From assembly GCA_046483315.1 (NCBI GenBank), contig JAWODJ010000072.1:1-64000 (forward strand): 64,000 bases of DNA. Reading direction: 5' to 3'. Shown piece after piece: positions 53,756-62,731 of the stretch. Both the position numbers and the translations under genes were made by a program. Each line of letters opens with the position of its first letter. Within the stretch, counting starts at the first letter, position 1. The DNA is from PXAP01 sp046483315. Its GTDB lineage: Bacteria > Bacteroidota > Bacteroidia > Bacteroidales > PUMT01. The notes under the pieces are model-generated. The model was not told the DNA's origin, did not search any database, and worked only from the letters and a program-made list of their open reading frames with translations.

Positions 53756-54784
53756 TTATGGCTGTTTGTTTGCATTCCTGTCTTTTATATACCTCAGGCC
53801 AGCATCAATAATTGTATCAATACCCCTGTTTTCATCTCTTTCTGAGAGATTAATATGATATGTGGGAGGGATGCCGTGCTCAACATTGAATCCGTTAAAT
53901 CCCAGGGTCTGGGTTCTTGGGAACCGGTAACGCCATCCGTTTAGTAATTCATAATCATACGGTGTTCCCCCTCCGCCTCCTGTTGTATCACCTATTATGG
54001 TAACATGGGGGAATGCAGACATTATCAGGACAAAGTCATTTGTGGCACTGTATGTACGCCTGTTGGCAAGCACAACAACGGGATTTGTAAATTGTTTTTT
54101 TCCTTCCGGGGAAATGTAGTTTGGCTGGGGCCGGGTGAAATCACCATGCCCGGGTCCTGATTTGTAAAGTGTATAGGATACCAGGCGTTTACGGTCTGCA
54201 AATCTGCTTGTTATAATTTTCCCACCGCTGCTGTAACCTCCGCTGTTATTCCTGACATCGACAATTATCCCTTTCATATCGTAGAATTCGTCTATTACCT
54301 GGTCAATATCCTGCTCTTCAACTTTCTCAGAAAAAGACATAATATAGATATAACCAATTGAGTCTATAACAGTTGTTTCAAAAGGTCCCGTTTTTTTATA
54401 GCTTCCCCCGAAATAGGAATTCACCAGTATATCATAATTAAAATTTTCAGGATAACCGGAGTACCATTCCCAGTTTTTTGCCTTATCAAAATCGGAATAC
54501 AGATTGACGTGACTGTCCCTTAGATGGAGCAACATTTCCGACATTATGCTGAATAGCTGCTCCCGGTTAATGCTGTTAGTGACTTTCGGACGGTAGATCC
54601 GGTACAGAGAATCCCAGTCAATATTTTTATATTCAAAGAATGAGTATTTCTCATCGATGGTTGTCCACAACAATTCAAAATTATTCTCATTAGTGTTTTC
54701 AGCATCTTTTTCAATCAGCAGCTTTTCACATGACAGTAAACCCGGCATGCACAGAAAAAGAAATATATATATTATTTTTTGCAT
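53756..54784 (-). CDS. S41-family peptidase lipoprotein
   Basis: C-terminal-processing-peptidase (Tsp/CtpA-like) family protein (342 aa). The start MQKIIYIFLFLCMPGLLSC supplies a lipobox Cys at about 19. The N-terminal helical part (WDSLYRIYRPKV) is followed by an S41 catalytic domain: SFSEKVEEQDID, the oxyanion segment GIIVDVRNNSGGYSSGG and the nucleophile region RRTYSATNDFVLIM. No clear PDZ domain is present between them. The ATG at 54784 follows the stop of the barrel gene by 5 bases. Its substrate is unknown. Confidence 0.88.
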   Translation of the reverse strand: MQKIIYIFLFLCMPGLLSCEKLLIEKDAENTNENNFELLWTTIDEKYSFFEYKNIDWDSLYRIYRPKVTNSINREQLFSIMSEMLLHLRDSHVNLYSDFDKAKNWEWYSGYPENFNYDILVNSYFGGSYKKTGPFETTVIDSIGYIYIMSFSEKVEEQDIDQVIDEFYDMKGIIVDVRNNSGGYSSGGKIITSRFADRKRLVSYTLYKSGPGHGDFTRPQPNYISPEGKKQFTNPVVVLANRRTYSATNDFVLIMSAFPHVTIIGDTTGGGGGTPYDYELLNGWRYRFPRTQTLGFNGFNVEHGIPPTYHINLSERDENRGIDTIIDAGLRYIKDRNANKQP

Positions 54785-54789
54785 ACCGG

Positions 54790-55611
54790 TTACCAAAAGT
54801 TAAACATTGTTTTTAGAGTTAACATGTGAGTAGATGACTCAAGCCGGTTCGCGGTATTATGATCAAAAAACTCCCAGCTATAACCAATACTAATGATGTT
54901 ATTGTTTTTTGTTTTGTATTCTAAAGAAAAATAGCTGTCTGCACCAATGAATTTATTAAGGGATGAGATTTCTACACTTTTTATCAGGCTTTGCAGGTGG
55001 CCTGTTTCGTGATCCAGAAACCCTGCCGGCTTAATATAGGCATAGGAGGGCCGTACTGCAAAAACCACAACAGGAATAAATAACCCCGCATGCAGGTTAA
55101 TCTCCCTCATCTCTTTTGTAAACAGGGATAAAGATAATGAACTGCTGATATTCAGTGTGCTGAAAAAATAGTTATTCCTGGCGCTGTTTGTTAATCGGTT
55201 ATGTTCATAGCTGGCAAACTGTGTCTCCATAACCCCGCCCAGGAATAGTTTACCTTTCCCGTTGAAAAAATTACCTGCAAGTCTCATGTGGGAATAGCTT
55301 ACCACCGGGTTTATAATTTTCATTTCTGATGATGTAAGCTGAGGGTATATTGATGGTGTTACGCTGCCATAAAGAAGACCTATTTTCAGACTGTTCCTTG
55401 TTGTGTCAGACCGGCTTTGAAAGCCGGCATAAAAACAGGGATGGTTGCCGCTGTAATATAGTGGAGATATGCCATTGTCGCGTAATCCCATATGAGCCCA
55501 TCCGCCACCCGTACTGATGTATCTTGTTTTATTTTCCGTTGGGTATATTTCCGTGAAAACGGAGAGAAGAAGAATCAACAGAGGGATATATTTTCTGCAG
55601 TTATTAATCAT
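54790..55611 (-). CDS. predicted outer-membrane beta-barrel protein
   Basis: A 273-aa exported protein with a signal peptide (about 1-24, IPLLILLLSVFTEIYP). The mature part consists of alternating-residue strands (SLKIGLLYGSVTPSI, NIISIGYSWEFFDHN) and ends in an aromatic residue (MFNFW), as outer-membrane barrels do. I do not recognise the family. It heads an operon with an S41 peptidase lipoprotein and mnmD, with 5 bases before the peptidase ATG. Confidence 0.75.
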   Translation of the reverse strand: MINNCRKYIPLLILLLSVFTEIYPTENKTRYISTGGGWAHMGLRDNGISPLYYSGNHPCFYAGFQSRSDTTRNSLKIGLLYGSVTPSIYPQLTSSEMKIINPVVSYSHMRLAGNFFNGKGKLFLGGVMETQFASYEHNRLTNSARNNYFFSTLNISSSLSLSLFTKEMREINLHAGLFIPVVVFAVRPSYAYIKPAGFLDHETGHLQSLIKSVEISSLNKFIGADSYFSLEYKTKNNNIISIGYSWEFFDHNTANRLESSTHMLTLKTMFNFW

Positions 55612-55774
55612 CAGATCCTGTCATAATTTATTCCGGTACTGCCGGGGTGCAATATAGGAATATTTAACGTTTGCTTATAAAATATTCTTATTCCAGCATG
55701 ACCGGAGAGAAAAATATTTTTATCTGCATAATACAAATAGTTGTTCCATTATGATAAACAAACACCTTATTTAG

Positions 55775-55805
55775 TTTGATCCGATCCAATATGTTTTTAA
55801 TTTTA
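55775..55805 (+). promoter_or_regulatory. promoter of the 167-aa membrane protein gene
   Basis: TTTG (55775-55778) lies 19 bases from TAATTTTA (55798-55805), which matches TAnnTTTG at seven of eight bases. It is 41 bases before the ATG. Confidence 0.4.
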
Positions 55806-55846
55806 CTTGCTTTATAAGATCAATGATTTATTAACAATATTTACCA

Positions 55847-56350
55847 ATGGAAAAAAAACAGGTATTTCTGATTATTATAATACAATCTGTCGTTATTGCA
55901 CTTTTACTTATTTACCTTGTTTTCTCATTAGGAAACCTGCAAAAGATCGCGACACTTGAAAGTGAGCTTGATAAAGTCAGGGAGCGTGAGGCAATCTGTA
56001 TTGATCGTAACGACAGTCTTTCGCTTTTATTACAGGAGGAGAGAATAACTCATTCCATGCCACCTTTTCTGGACAGGACGCAGGTTGAAGAACTTGTAAA
56101 AAAAGGTCTTTCCAGTCCGGTTGAAGATCTCAGGGATGATCTTGTAAGCGATCCTGACCTGATAGGCACTTCGGCTGTTCTTGGCGGCAGAATGGGGTTC
56201 TATTTGCGTGACGGTATTCATGTGCTTAACAAAAGGTGGGTTTTTGCTTATTTTGAGGACGGGCATATGGCGGGAGCCATTTTACTCAGATATGATGTCA
56301 GTCCGGATGGAGGGATAAGCTGGGAGGTGATTGATGAATTGATATATTAG
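55847..56350 (+). CDS. single-pass membrane protein of unknown function
   Basis: A 167-aa protein with one N-terminal membrane helix (about 6-28, VFLIIIIQSVVIALLLIYLVF), a short coiled coil (about 30-65, LQKIATLESELDKVRERE) and a folded C-terminal part (about 70-167) with a Gly-rich segment GTSAVLGGRMGFYLRDG. The family is not recognised. It ends 3 bases from the convergent RNase Z gene. Confidence 0.75.
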   Translation: MEKKQVFLIIIIQSVVIALLLIYLVFSLGNLQKIATLESELDKVREREAICIDRNDSLSLLLQEERITHSMPPFLDRTQVEELVKKGLSSPVEDLRDDLVSDPDLIGTSAVLGGRMGFYLRDGIHVLNKRWVFAYFEDGHMAGAILLRYDVSPDGGISWEVIDELIY

Positions 56351-56353
56351 GTG

Positions 56354-57304
56354 TCATATTACACTTTCTGAACCCGGAAACCTTTTTTGTTCAACAGCAT
56401 GGCAATCCCCTTCATTTGCTGCATATGTTTCAGGAAATTCTTTCCTTGCTTCTTCAACCAGCTCATCTGTTGTTTTGTAACGGGCAGAGAAATGGCCGAT
56501 AATAAGTTTTTGCACACTGGCTTTTGCAGCAATCATGCCTGCCTGTTTTGCAGTGGAATGGCCGGTTTCGGCGGCTCTCCCTGACATATTATGAAGATAT
56601 GTTGCCTCGTGATACAGGATATTTACATTTTTTATTTGAGGTAATATCGATTCTGTGTATTTTGTGTCTGAGCAATATGCTAGAGATCTGGGTACCAGGG
56701 GAGGAAGGGTGAGTATTTTATTTGATATTATCCGGCCGTTCTCATTAATGAAATCCTGTCCCTTTTTAATATTCATCATTTCTTTCACGGGAACTTTGTG
56801 ATAGGTGATCATCTCTTTTCTAAGGTTCAGCAGAGGGGCTTTTTCCCTGAAAAGGAAACCACATGAAGGAATCCTGTGCCTGAGAGGTATAGTTTGTATT
56901 TCAAGCTTTTCGTCCTGGTATATAAGCTCCTTCTTTTTTGAGCCAAGCGGGTGAAATATTATCTTAAAAGGCAGCGGGTATTCGTAATAATATTTTCTAT
57001 TGTCATTTAATATTGATTCAAGAATCGGGTGGGCGTATATATGCAGGTCAGATTTTCTGCCCAGCAGACTGAAGGTACTTATTAACCCGAACAGTCCGAA
57101 GGTATGATCACCGTGTACATGAGAGATAAGTATATGATTTATCCTGCCAAAACCGATCCTGTTTTTTCTGAGCTGTATCTGTGTGCCTTCCCCGCAGTCC
57201 GCCAAAAAATACCGCTCATGAATATTAATTACATGAGCGGCAGGGAATCTCTCGGAAGTTGGTACAGCAGAACTACTTCCTAGTATTGTCAGAGAAAATG
57301 ACAC
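56354..57304 (-). CDS. rnz: ribonuclease Z
   Basis: Metallo-beta-lactamase-fold endonuclease (316 aa) that trims the 3' end of pre-tRNAs. The metal motif is SHVHGDHTFGLFGL (about 60-73), preceded by the substrate region TILGSSSAVPTSERFPAAH. Later metal and family motifs are CSDTKYTESILP and HEATYLHNMSGRA, and the C-terminal TGHSTAKQAG. The length is standard. It lies 21 bases after the STAS gene and is probably co-transcribed. Confidence 0.96.
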   Translation of the reverse strand: MSFSLTILGSSSAVPTSERFPAAHVINIHERYFLADCGEGTQIQLRKNRIGFGRINHILISHVHGDHTFGLFGLISTFSLLGRKSDLHIYAHPILESILNDNRKYYYEYPLPFKIIFHPLGSKKKELIYQDEKLEIQTIPLRHRIPSCGFLFREKAPLLNLRKEMITYHKVPVKEMMNIKKGQDFINENGRIISNKILTLPPLVPRSLAYCSDTKYTESILPQIKNVNILYHEATYLHNMSGRAAETGHSTAKQAGMIAAKASVQKLIIGHFSARYKTTDELVEEARKEFPETYAANEGDCHAVEQKRFPGSESVI

Positions 57305-57325
57305 GATGGTATTAAATAATTGCCA

Positions 57326-57682
57326 TTATCCGCTTTCCTGGTTAGCCTCAATTAATTTAGCCGCATCCTGAACTGTTGGTGTTATGTTCAGCACCGTATC
57401 AAGCTGTGAAATTGTAATAAGTCTTTCTACCGCATCATTAAGACCGGTAAGGACGAAGGTGCCGTTGGCATTCTTGCTCAACCGGTTAGCCACAAGTATG
57501 GCACTAAGTCCGGATGAATCACAGTACTTGCAATTGCTCAGATCCATAATTACATTATTCTCACCTTTGCCTGAAATAAGTACAAGTTCTGATTTCAGGG
57601 CGGGAGCAATATGGGTATCGAGTTTCTCCTCAAGTACCTGGATCATCGTGTAGTGTTCAAACTTCTCAATATTGAATTCCAT
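57326..57682 (-). CDS. STAS-domain anti-sigma factor antagonist
   Basis: A 118-aa single STAS domain protein of the SpoIIAA type. The phosphorylatable Ser lies in MDLSNCKYCDSSGLSAIL (about 45-62), the standard site. In Firmicutes these proteins relieve an anti-sigma kinase; in Bacteroidota partner proteins are less clear, and no kinase or phosphatase gene is adjacent. It starts 183 bases from the end of rpsA and 21 bases before rnz. Confidence 0.9.
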   Translation of the reverse strand: MEFNIEKFEHYTMIQVLEEKLDTHIAPALKSELVLISGKGENNVIMDLSNCKYCDSSGLSAILVANRLSKNANGTFVLTGLNDAVERLITISQLDTVLNITPTVQDAAKLIEANQESG

Positions 57683-57865
57683 TGCAAAAAGTTTTTGTTA
57701 TGAAGCCTTCTAAAAATTGAGAAACTCATTTTTTAAACCAGTTTGATAATATGATTTAATTAATGAGTACTCAGATTATGAAATACAAATTTCAATCTTT
57801 TGCTAAAATAACTAATTATTTGTTAGTTCAAACAAGAAATCTGATATTTTAAATCCAAAATACTT

Positions 57866-60223
57866 TTATTTTTCCCCTTCTTCAGGTTTTTCTTCACTCT
57901 TTTTTTTCTTTTTTCCCTTACCTGAGTCTCCTTCCATCTCTTCTTTCAGTGAAGCAAGTTCTGAAATATCACCAAAAGTTGTTCTCTCAAGATTGGTTTT
58001 CATCTTACGCATTGTCTTCTGGGCAGTGGGTAACGGTTTGGATTTTTTGCTGTCGGCGGACTTATCTTCGGTCTCTTTTTCATTGACCCTGGTATGCGAC
58101 AGAATAATGCGCTTTGCTGCTTTAGAAAACTCAATAACTTTAAATGGAAGTTTTTCATCAACTTTTGCAGTAGTTCCATCCTGTTTAACCAGATGCCTTG
58201 ATGAAACAAAACCTTCAACGCCATATTGCAGGGAAACCAGTGCCCCTTTGTCGAAAACATCAGTTATTGTTCCTTCGTGTACTGAATCTACAGCAAATAC
58301 CGATTCAAAGACATCCCATGGGTTTTCTTCAAGCTGCTTGTGGCCCAGGCTCAGGCGGCGGTTATCCTTGTCAATCTCCAGAACAACTATCTCAATCTCT
58401 TCACCTATTGTGGTAAATTCAGCGGGATGTTTAATCTTTTTAGTCCATGACAGGTCTGAGATATGGATCAATCCGTCCACACCCTCTTCAATTTCAACAA
58501 ATACCCCGAAATTGGTGAAATTACGTACTTTCGCCTTATGCTTTGATCCGACAGGATATTTTTCTTCGACGTTGTCCCACGGATCGGGTTTGAGCTGTTT
58601 GATTCCAAGTGACATCTTTCTCTCTTCACGATCCAGCGTCAGGATGTGTGCTTCAACAACATCGCCTACTTTCATAAATTCCTGTGCGCTGCGCAGATGC
58701 TGTGACCATGACATTTCAGATACGTGAATAAGACCCTCAACACCAGGTGCAATCTCAACAAAAGCACCGTAATCGGCCATTACAACAACTTTGCCCTTAA
58801 CCTTGTCACCTATCTTGAGGTTTGGATCAAGCGAATCCCATGGATGTGGTGTAAGCTGCTTCATACCAAGGGCTATTCTTTTCTTGGCATCGTCAAAGTC
58901 AAGTATTACCACATTTACTTTCTGGTCGAGCTCTACTATCTCTTCAGGATGGTTCACCCTGCCCCAGGAAAGGTCGGTAATATGTATCAGGCCGTCCACA
59001 CCGCCAAGGTCTATAAATACACCATAGGAAGTAATATTTTTGACCGTGCCTTCGAGAACCTGCCCTTTTTCAAGTTTGGCAATGATCTCTTTTTTCTGTT
59101 GTTCAAGCTCCTCTTCAATAAGGGCTTTATGAGAAACGACGACATTCTTGAATTCATGATTTATCTTGACAACTTTGAATTCCATTGTTTTGCCGACATA
59201 TGCATCATAATCGCGGATTGGTTTGACATCGATCTGAGATCCCGGGAGGAATGCTTCTATGCCAAATACATCAACTATCATACCGCCCTTGGTGCGGCAT
59301 TTTATGTAACCTTTGATTATTTCATCATTATCAAGGGCAGCATTAACCCTGTCCCAGGACCTTAGTGCGCGTGCTTTTTTATGTGATAATACAAGCTGTC
59401 CTTTTTTGTCTTCCTGGCTTTCCACATAGACCTCTACCGTATCTCCCGGCTTGAGATCGGGATTATACCGGAATTCATTTAAACTTACAACGGCCTCGGA
59501 TTTGTATCCTATATTGATAACAACCTCACGCTTGTTCATTGATATTACCTTGCCGTCAACAACCTCATTTACATTGATGGTTGATAGGGTCTTGTCATAC
59601 ATCTCCTCGTACTTCTCTCTCTCTTCCCTGGAATAGATGTCAGAATCTTCTTCCAGGTTATCCCAGTCAAATTCATCTGAAACAACTTCATTCTCAACCT
59701 CATCAGCAGGTTCATCAGCAACCGGGTCAACTACCTGTACAACATCCTTGCCCTGCTTATCAGCAGCGGGGGTTTCAATTTCATCCTCAATCTGCTTTTG
59801 ATTTACAATTTCCGGCTTCTCTTCGGCCTTTGGTTCTTCTTCCCCGGCTGTTTCCTGATCTTCGGCCTGTCCGGTTTCGGCCTTTGGTTCTTCTTCTCCG
59901 GCTGCTTCCTGATCTTCGACCTGTTTAGTTTCGGCCTTTGGTTCTTCTTCCCCGGCTGCTTCCTGATCTTCGACCTGTTCGGTTTCGGCCTTTGGTTCTT
60001 CTTCGGTTACGGGTGATTTTTCTTTTACGGCTTCAGTTATAGGATTATCTTCATTTACAGGTTCCTGTTTATTACCGGTTTCAGTTTTTTCCTCTTCCCC
60101 GGTTGGGCTGGTATCTGCCTGTTTCTGAGATTCATCCTTTTTTTTATCAATCTGATCCTCTGGTTTTACACTTTCGCTTCTCAGCTCCTCTTTAGAAGTG
60201 TTTTCTTGTTCTTTCTCTGTCAT
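57866..60223 (-). CDS. rpsA: 30S ribosomal protein S1 with long acidic N-terminal extension
   Basis: Ribosomal protein S1 (785 aa). Six S1 domains follow one another from about residue 210: VDGKVISMNKREVVINIG, IIKGYIKCRTKGGMIVDV, LEGTVKNITSYGVFIDLGG, VKGKVVVMADYGAFVEI, HKAKVRNFTNFGVFVEI and HEGTITDVFDKGALVSL. The first 190 residues are a Glu/Gln/Lys/Ala-rich low-complexity extension not found in E. coli S1 (557 aa), with 18-residue repeats. The C-terminal tail is Lys/Glu-rich (KGKKKKKSEE). It binds mRNA at the ribosome; Bacteroidota rely less on Shine-Dalgarno pairing. Confidence 0.96.
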   Translation of the reverse strand: MTEKEQENTSKEELRSESVKPEDQIDKKKDESQKQADTSPTGEEEKTETGNKQEPVNEDNPITEAVKEKSPVTEEEPKAETEQVEDQEAAGEEEPKAETKQVEDQEAAGEEEPKAETGQAEDQETAGEEEPKAEEKPEIVNQKQIEDEIETPAADKQGKDVVQVVDPVADEPADEVENEVVSDEFDWDNLEEDSDIYSREEREKYEEMYDKTLSTINVNEVVDGKVISMNKREVVINIGYKSEAVVSLNEFRYNPDLKPGDTVEVYVESQEDKKGQLVLSHKKARALRSWDRVNAALDNDEIIKGYIKCRTKGGMIVDVFGIEAFLPGSQIDVKPIRDYDAYVGKTMEFKVVKINHEFKNVVVSHKALIEEELEQQKKEIIAKLEKGQVLEGTVKNITSYGVFIDLGGVDGLIHITDLSWGRVNHPEEIVELDQKVNVVILDFDDAKKRIALGMKQLTPHPWDSLDPNLKIGDKVKGKVVVMADYGAFVEIAPGVEGLIHVSEMSWSQHLRSAQEFMKVGDVVEAHILTLDREERKMSLGIKQLKPDPWDNVEEKYPVGSKHKAKVRNFTNFGVFVEIEEGVDGLIHISDLSWTKKIKHPAEFTTIGEEIEIVVLEIDKDNRRLSLGHKQLEENPWDVFESVFAVDSVHEGTITDVFDKGALVSLQYGVEGFVSSRHLVKQDGTTAKVDEKLPFKVIEFSKAAKRIILSHTRVNEKETEDKSADSKKSKPLPTAQKTMRKMKTNLERTTFGDISELASLKEEMEGDSGKGKKKKKSEEKPEEGEK
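59824..60003 (-). repeat. 54-bp coding tandem repeat in rpsA
   Basis: The unit starts at 59824, 59878, 59932 and 59986 (three complete 54-bp units and a partial fourth) and encodes EEEPKAET.QVEDQEAAG, 18 residues. The DNA copies differ at only a few bases. It lies in the acidic N-terminal extension of S1. Confidence 0.92.
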
Positions 60224-60290
60224 AATTTCAAGATAAAATTTTAAAAGTTAATAAGTTAGACATTATATTTGTGTTTATACTCAAGAGGTG

Positions 60291-60298
60291 CAAAAATA
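60291..60298 (-). promoter_or_regulatory. possible -7 element for rpsA
   Basis: On the minus strand it reads TATTTTTG, matching TAnnTTTG, 68 bases before the rpsA ATG. No TTG box was found at 19-21 bases. Confidence 0.3.
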
Positions 60299-60498
60299 AG
60301 TAAAATTGTTGGAAATAATCATCTCTGCGTAAAATATTTTTGATTTATAATGTTTTACTTTACTTCAGAAAATTACTAATTTAGCGCTTCTTATAATATA
60401 GCTTGTATAGAGACATCTGTTATTGTAATTGTCGAAATCTGTAAATCGTCAGCCTGAGAAGGTATTGTCAAAGCAATTATTAATTTAATTATAATAAG

Positions 60499-61269
60499 AT
60501 GAAAATATTCAAACATTTATTTGATTTTAATCTGCTGTTGGCCTTTATGTTTATTGCGCTTTCCGTATCCTGTACCAGTAAAACAGAGAAGGATTGGCGC
60601 CCGCTTTTCAATGGAGAAAACCTTGACGGATGGGATATAAAAATCAGGGGCTTTGAACTGAATGATAACCATAATAATACATTCAGGGTTGAAGACGGCC
60701 TGTTAACCGTTTCCTATGATGAATATGAAACTTTTGACGATAAGTTCGGCCATATATACTATGATGAGCCTTTCTCGCATTATAAGCTGAAGGTGGAGTA
60801 CCGCTTTATCGGCGAACAGGTTGAAGGTGGCGTTGGCTGGGCTTACCGCAATAACGGGATAATGTTCCACTCACAGTCCGCTGCCTCGATGGAGCTTGAC
60901 CAGGAATTTCCGGTGTCTGTCGAAGCACAGCTTCTTGGTGGTTCAGGGGAAGGTGAAAGGCCTAACTTCAGTGTTTGCACACCCGGAACTGATGTAGTGA
61001 TTGATGGTGAACTAAGGACGGAGCATTGTATTACCTCGGAGGGGCAAACTTATCACGGCGACCAGTGGGTTACAGTTGAACTCCATGTTTTTGGCGATTC
61101 AGTTGTTCATCATATCATTGAAAATGACACGGTACTGACGTATCATGATCTGCAGATTTCCGGCACAGGTGAACCGCTCAGCGAAGGTTATATTGCCTTG
61201 CAGGCAGAAAGTCATCCCACACAGTTCAGAAAAATAGAGATACTTGATCTGAGTGACCAGTATGAATAA
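60499..61269 (+). CDS. DUF1080 family lipoprotein (3-keto-disaccharide hydrolase-like)
   Basis: A 256-aa lipoprotein with lipobox LSVSCTSK (Cys at about 26) and a jelly-roll DUF1080 domain. Family marks are WRPLFNGENLDGWDIKI at the start of the mature protein and GVGWAYRNNGIMFHSQS in the middle. Members of this Pfam family include hydrolases acting on 3-keto-glucosides and many uncharacterised surface proteins. It is monocistronic and lies before the nucleotide-sugar genes. Confidence 0.88.
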   Translation: MKIFKHLFDFNLLLAFMFIALSVSCTSKTEKDWRPLFNGENLDGWDIKIRGFELNDNHNNTFRVEDGLLTVSYDEYETFDDKFGHIYYDEPFSHYKLKVEYRFIGEQVEGGVGWAYRNNGIMFHSQSAASMELDQEFPVSVEAQLLGGSGEGERPNFSVCTPGTDVVIDGELRTEHCITSEGQTYHGDQWVTVELHVFGDSVVHHIIENDTVLTYHDLQISGTGEPLSEGYIALQAESHPTQFRKIEILDLSDQYE

Positions 61270-61330
61270 TCTTTCCGGTCAGTAAACTCTTAAGGTTTAG
61301 TAATCGAGGTAATACCGATTCACCGGTGTT

Positions 61331-61338
61331 TAATTTTG
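61331..61338 (+). promoter_or_regulatory. possible -7 element for the nucleotide-sugar genes
   Basis: TAATTTTG matches TAnnTTTG and lies 40 bases before the UDP-glucose dehydrogenase ATG. No TTG at 19-21 bases is present. Confidence 0.3.
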
Positions 61339-61377
61339 TTTGATAATAAAATTGTGTTATAAATTTAAACTATAAAG

Positions 61378-62706
61378 ATGAAGATAGCTATGGTTGGTAC
61401 CGGGTATGTTGGTTTGGTGTCTGGTACATGTTTTGCCGAGACGGGGGTTGATGTTGTCTGCATTGATGTTGACAGTCAGAAAATTGACAATCTTAAAAAG
61501 GGCATCATGCCCATATATGAGCCGGGTCTTGATGATATGGTTCTGCGCAATGCGGAAAAAGGCCGGATGATTTTTTCAACAAGTCTGAAAGACAATCTTG
61601 AAGATACTGAAGCTGTGTTTATTGCAGTCGGCACACCTCCTGATGAGGATGGAAGTGCCGATTTAAAGTATGTGCTTGATGTTGCACGTGAGTTGGGTCA
61701 AAACATGGATCATTACATGGTTGTAGTTACAAAGAGCACTGTTCCTATCGGGACTTCGGAAAAGGTAAAGAATGTAATTCTTGAAGAACAGGAAAAGCGC
61801 GGTGTGAATATACCTTTTGATGTAGCCTCCAATCCCGAGTTTCTCAAAGAAGGAAATGCCATAGAAGATTTTCTTAAGCCCGAAAGGATTATAGTAGGAA
61901 CAGAGTCTGAAGAAGCGGAAAAAATCATGCGACGGCTTTACAAACCTTTTGTTCTGAACAATCATCCAATCATTTTTATGGATATTCCTTCTGCAGAGCT
62001 TACCAAGTATGCTGCAAACTCCATGCTTGCCACACGAATAAGTTTTATGAATGATATAGCTAACTTTTGCGAGATTGTAGGGGCCGATATCAATTCGGTG
62101 CGTAAAGGTATTGGCAGTGACAGCAGGATAGGGAGCAAATTTATTTATGCCGGGGTCGGATATGGCGGGTCATGCTTCCCCAAAGATGTAAAGGCACTCA
62201 TTAAAACGGCCGGCGAAAATAATTATTCACTCGATATACTCAAGGCAGTAGAGTATGTAAACAACAGGCAGAAGGAAGTGCTTTTCAGTAAAGTGAAGGA
62301 TCACTTTAACGGAGATCTGAGTGGAAAACGTTTTGCGATCTGGGGGTTGTCTTTCAAGCCCAATACTGATGATATGAGGGAAGCGCCGTCTTTGGTGATA
62401 ATTGATAAATTGCTTGACGCCGGTGCAAGTGTGATTGCCTATGATCCTGTTGCCATGGAGGAATCCAGGAGGAGGACAGGTGACAGGATTGATTATGCAA
62501 ATGATCAGTACGAGGCACTTGTTGATGCTGATGCCCTGCTCCTGGTGACCGAGTGGAATGAGTTCCGGACCCTGAACTATAAAGTGCTGGCCAAACTCAT
62601 GAAGGACCGTCTGATTTTTGACGGTCGTAATCTTTATGAACCGTCGGAAATGAAGGAGTTTGGGTTTACCTATTATGGTATTGGCAGAGAACGGGTTGTA
62701 ATCTGA
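61378..62706 (+). CDS. ugd: UDP-glucose 6-dehydrogenase
   Basis: NAD-dependent enzyme (442 aa) oxidising UDP-glucose to UDP-glucuronate in two steps. The N-terminal Rossmann motif is GTGYVGLVSGTCFAETG (about 7-23); the catalytic Cys is in YGGSCFPKDVKAL (about 260-272), and the C-terminal domain begins near KRFAIWGLSFKPNTDDMREAPS. The length is standard. It lies 25 bases before the UDP-glucuronate decarboxylase gene, its pathway partner. Confidence 0.95.
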   Translation: MKIAMVGTGYVGLVSGTCFAETGVDVVCIDVDSQKIDNLKKGIMPIYEPGLDDMVLRNAEKGRMIFSTSLKDNLEDTEAVFIAVGTPPDEDGSADLKYVLDVARELGQNMDHYMVVVTKSTVPIGTSEKVKNVILEEQEKRGVNIPFDVASNPEFLKEGNAIEDFLKPERIIVGTESEEAEKIMRRLYKPFVLNNHPIIFMDIPSAELTKYAANSMLATRISFMNDIANFCEIVGADINSVRKGIGSDSRIGSKFIYAGVGYGGSCFPKDVKALIKTAGENNYSLDILKAVEYVNNRQKEVLFSKVKDHFNGDLSGKRFAIWGLSFKPNTDDMREAPSLVIIDKLLDAGASVIAYDPVAMEESRRRTGDRIDYANDQYEALVDADALLLVTEWNEFRTLNYKVLAKLMKDRLIFDGRNLYEPSEMKEFGFTYYGIGRERVVI

Positions 62707-62731
62707 CTAATTCTTAATTAACAATCTGGTA

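Noticed and set aside
57993..58727. 244-aa plus-strand open frame
   Set aside because: Antisense to conserved S1 domains of rpsA; no family-like content, and rpsA is unambiguous.
58724..59365. 213-aa plus-strand open frame
   Set aside because: Antisense to rpsA S1 domains 1-4; low complexity and no start context.
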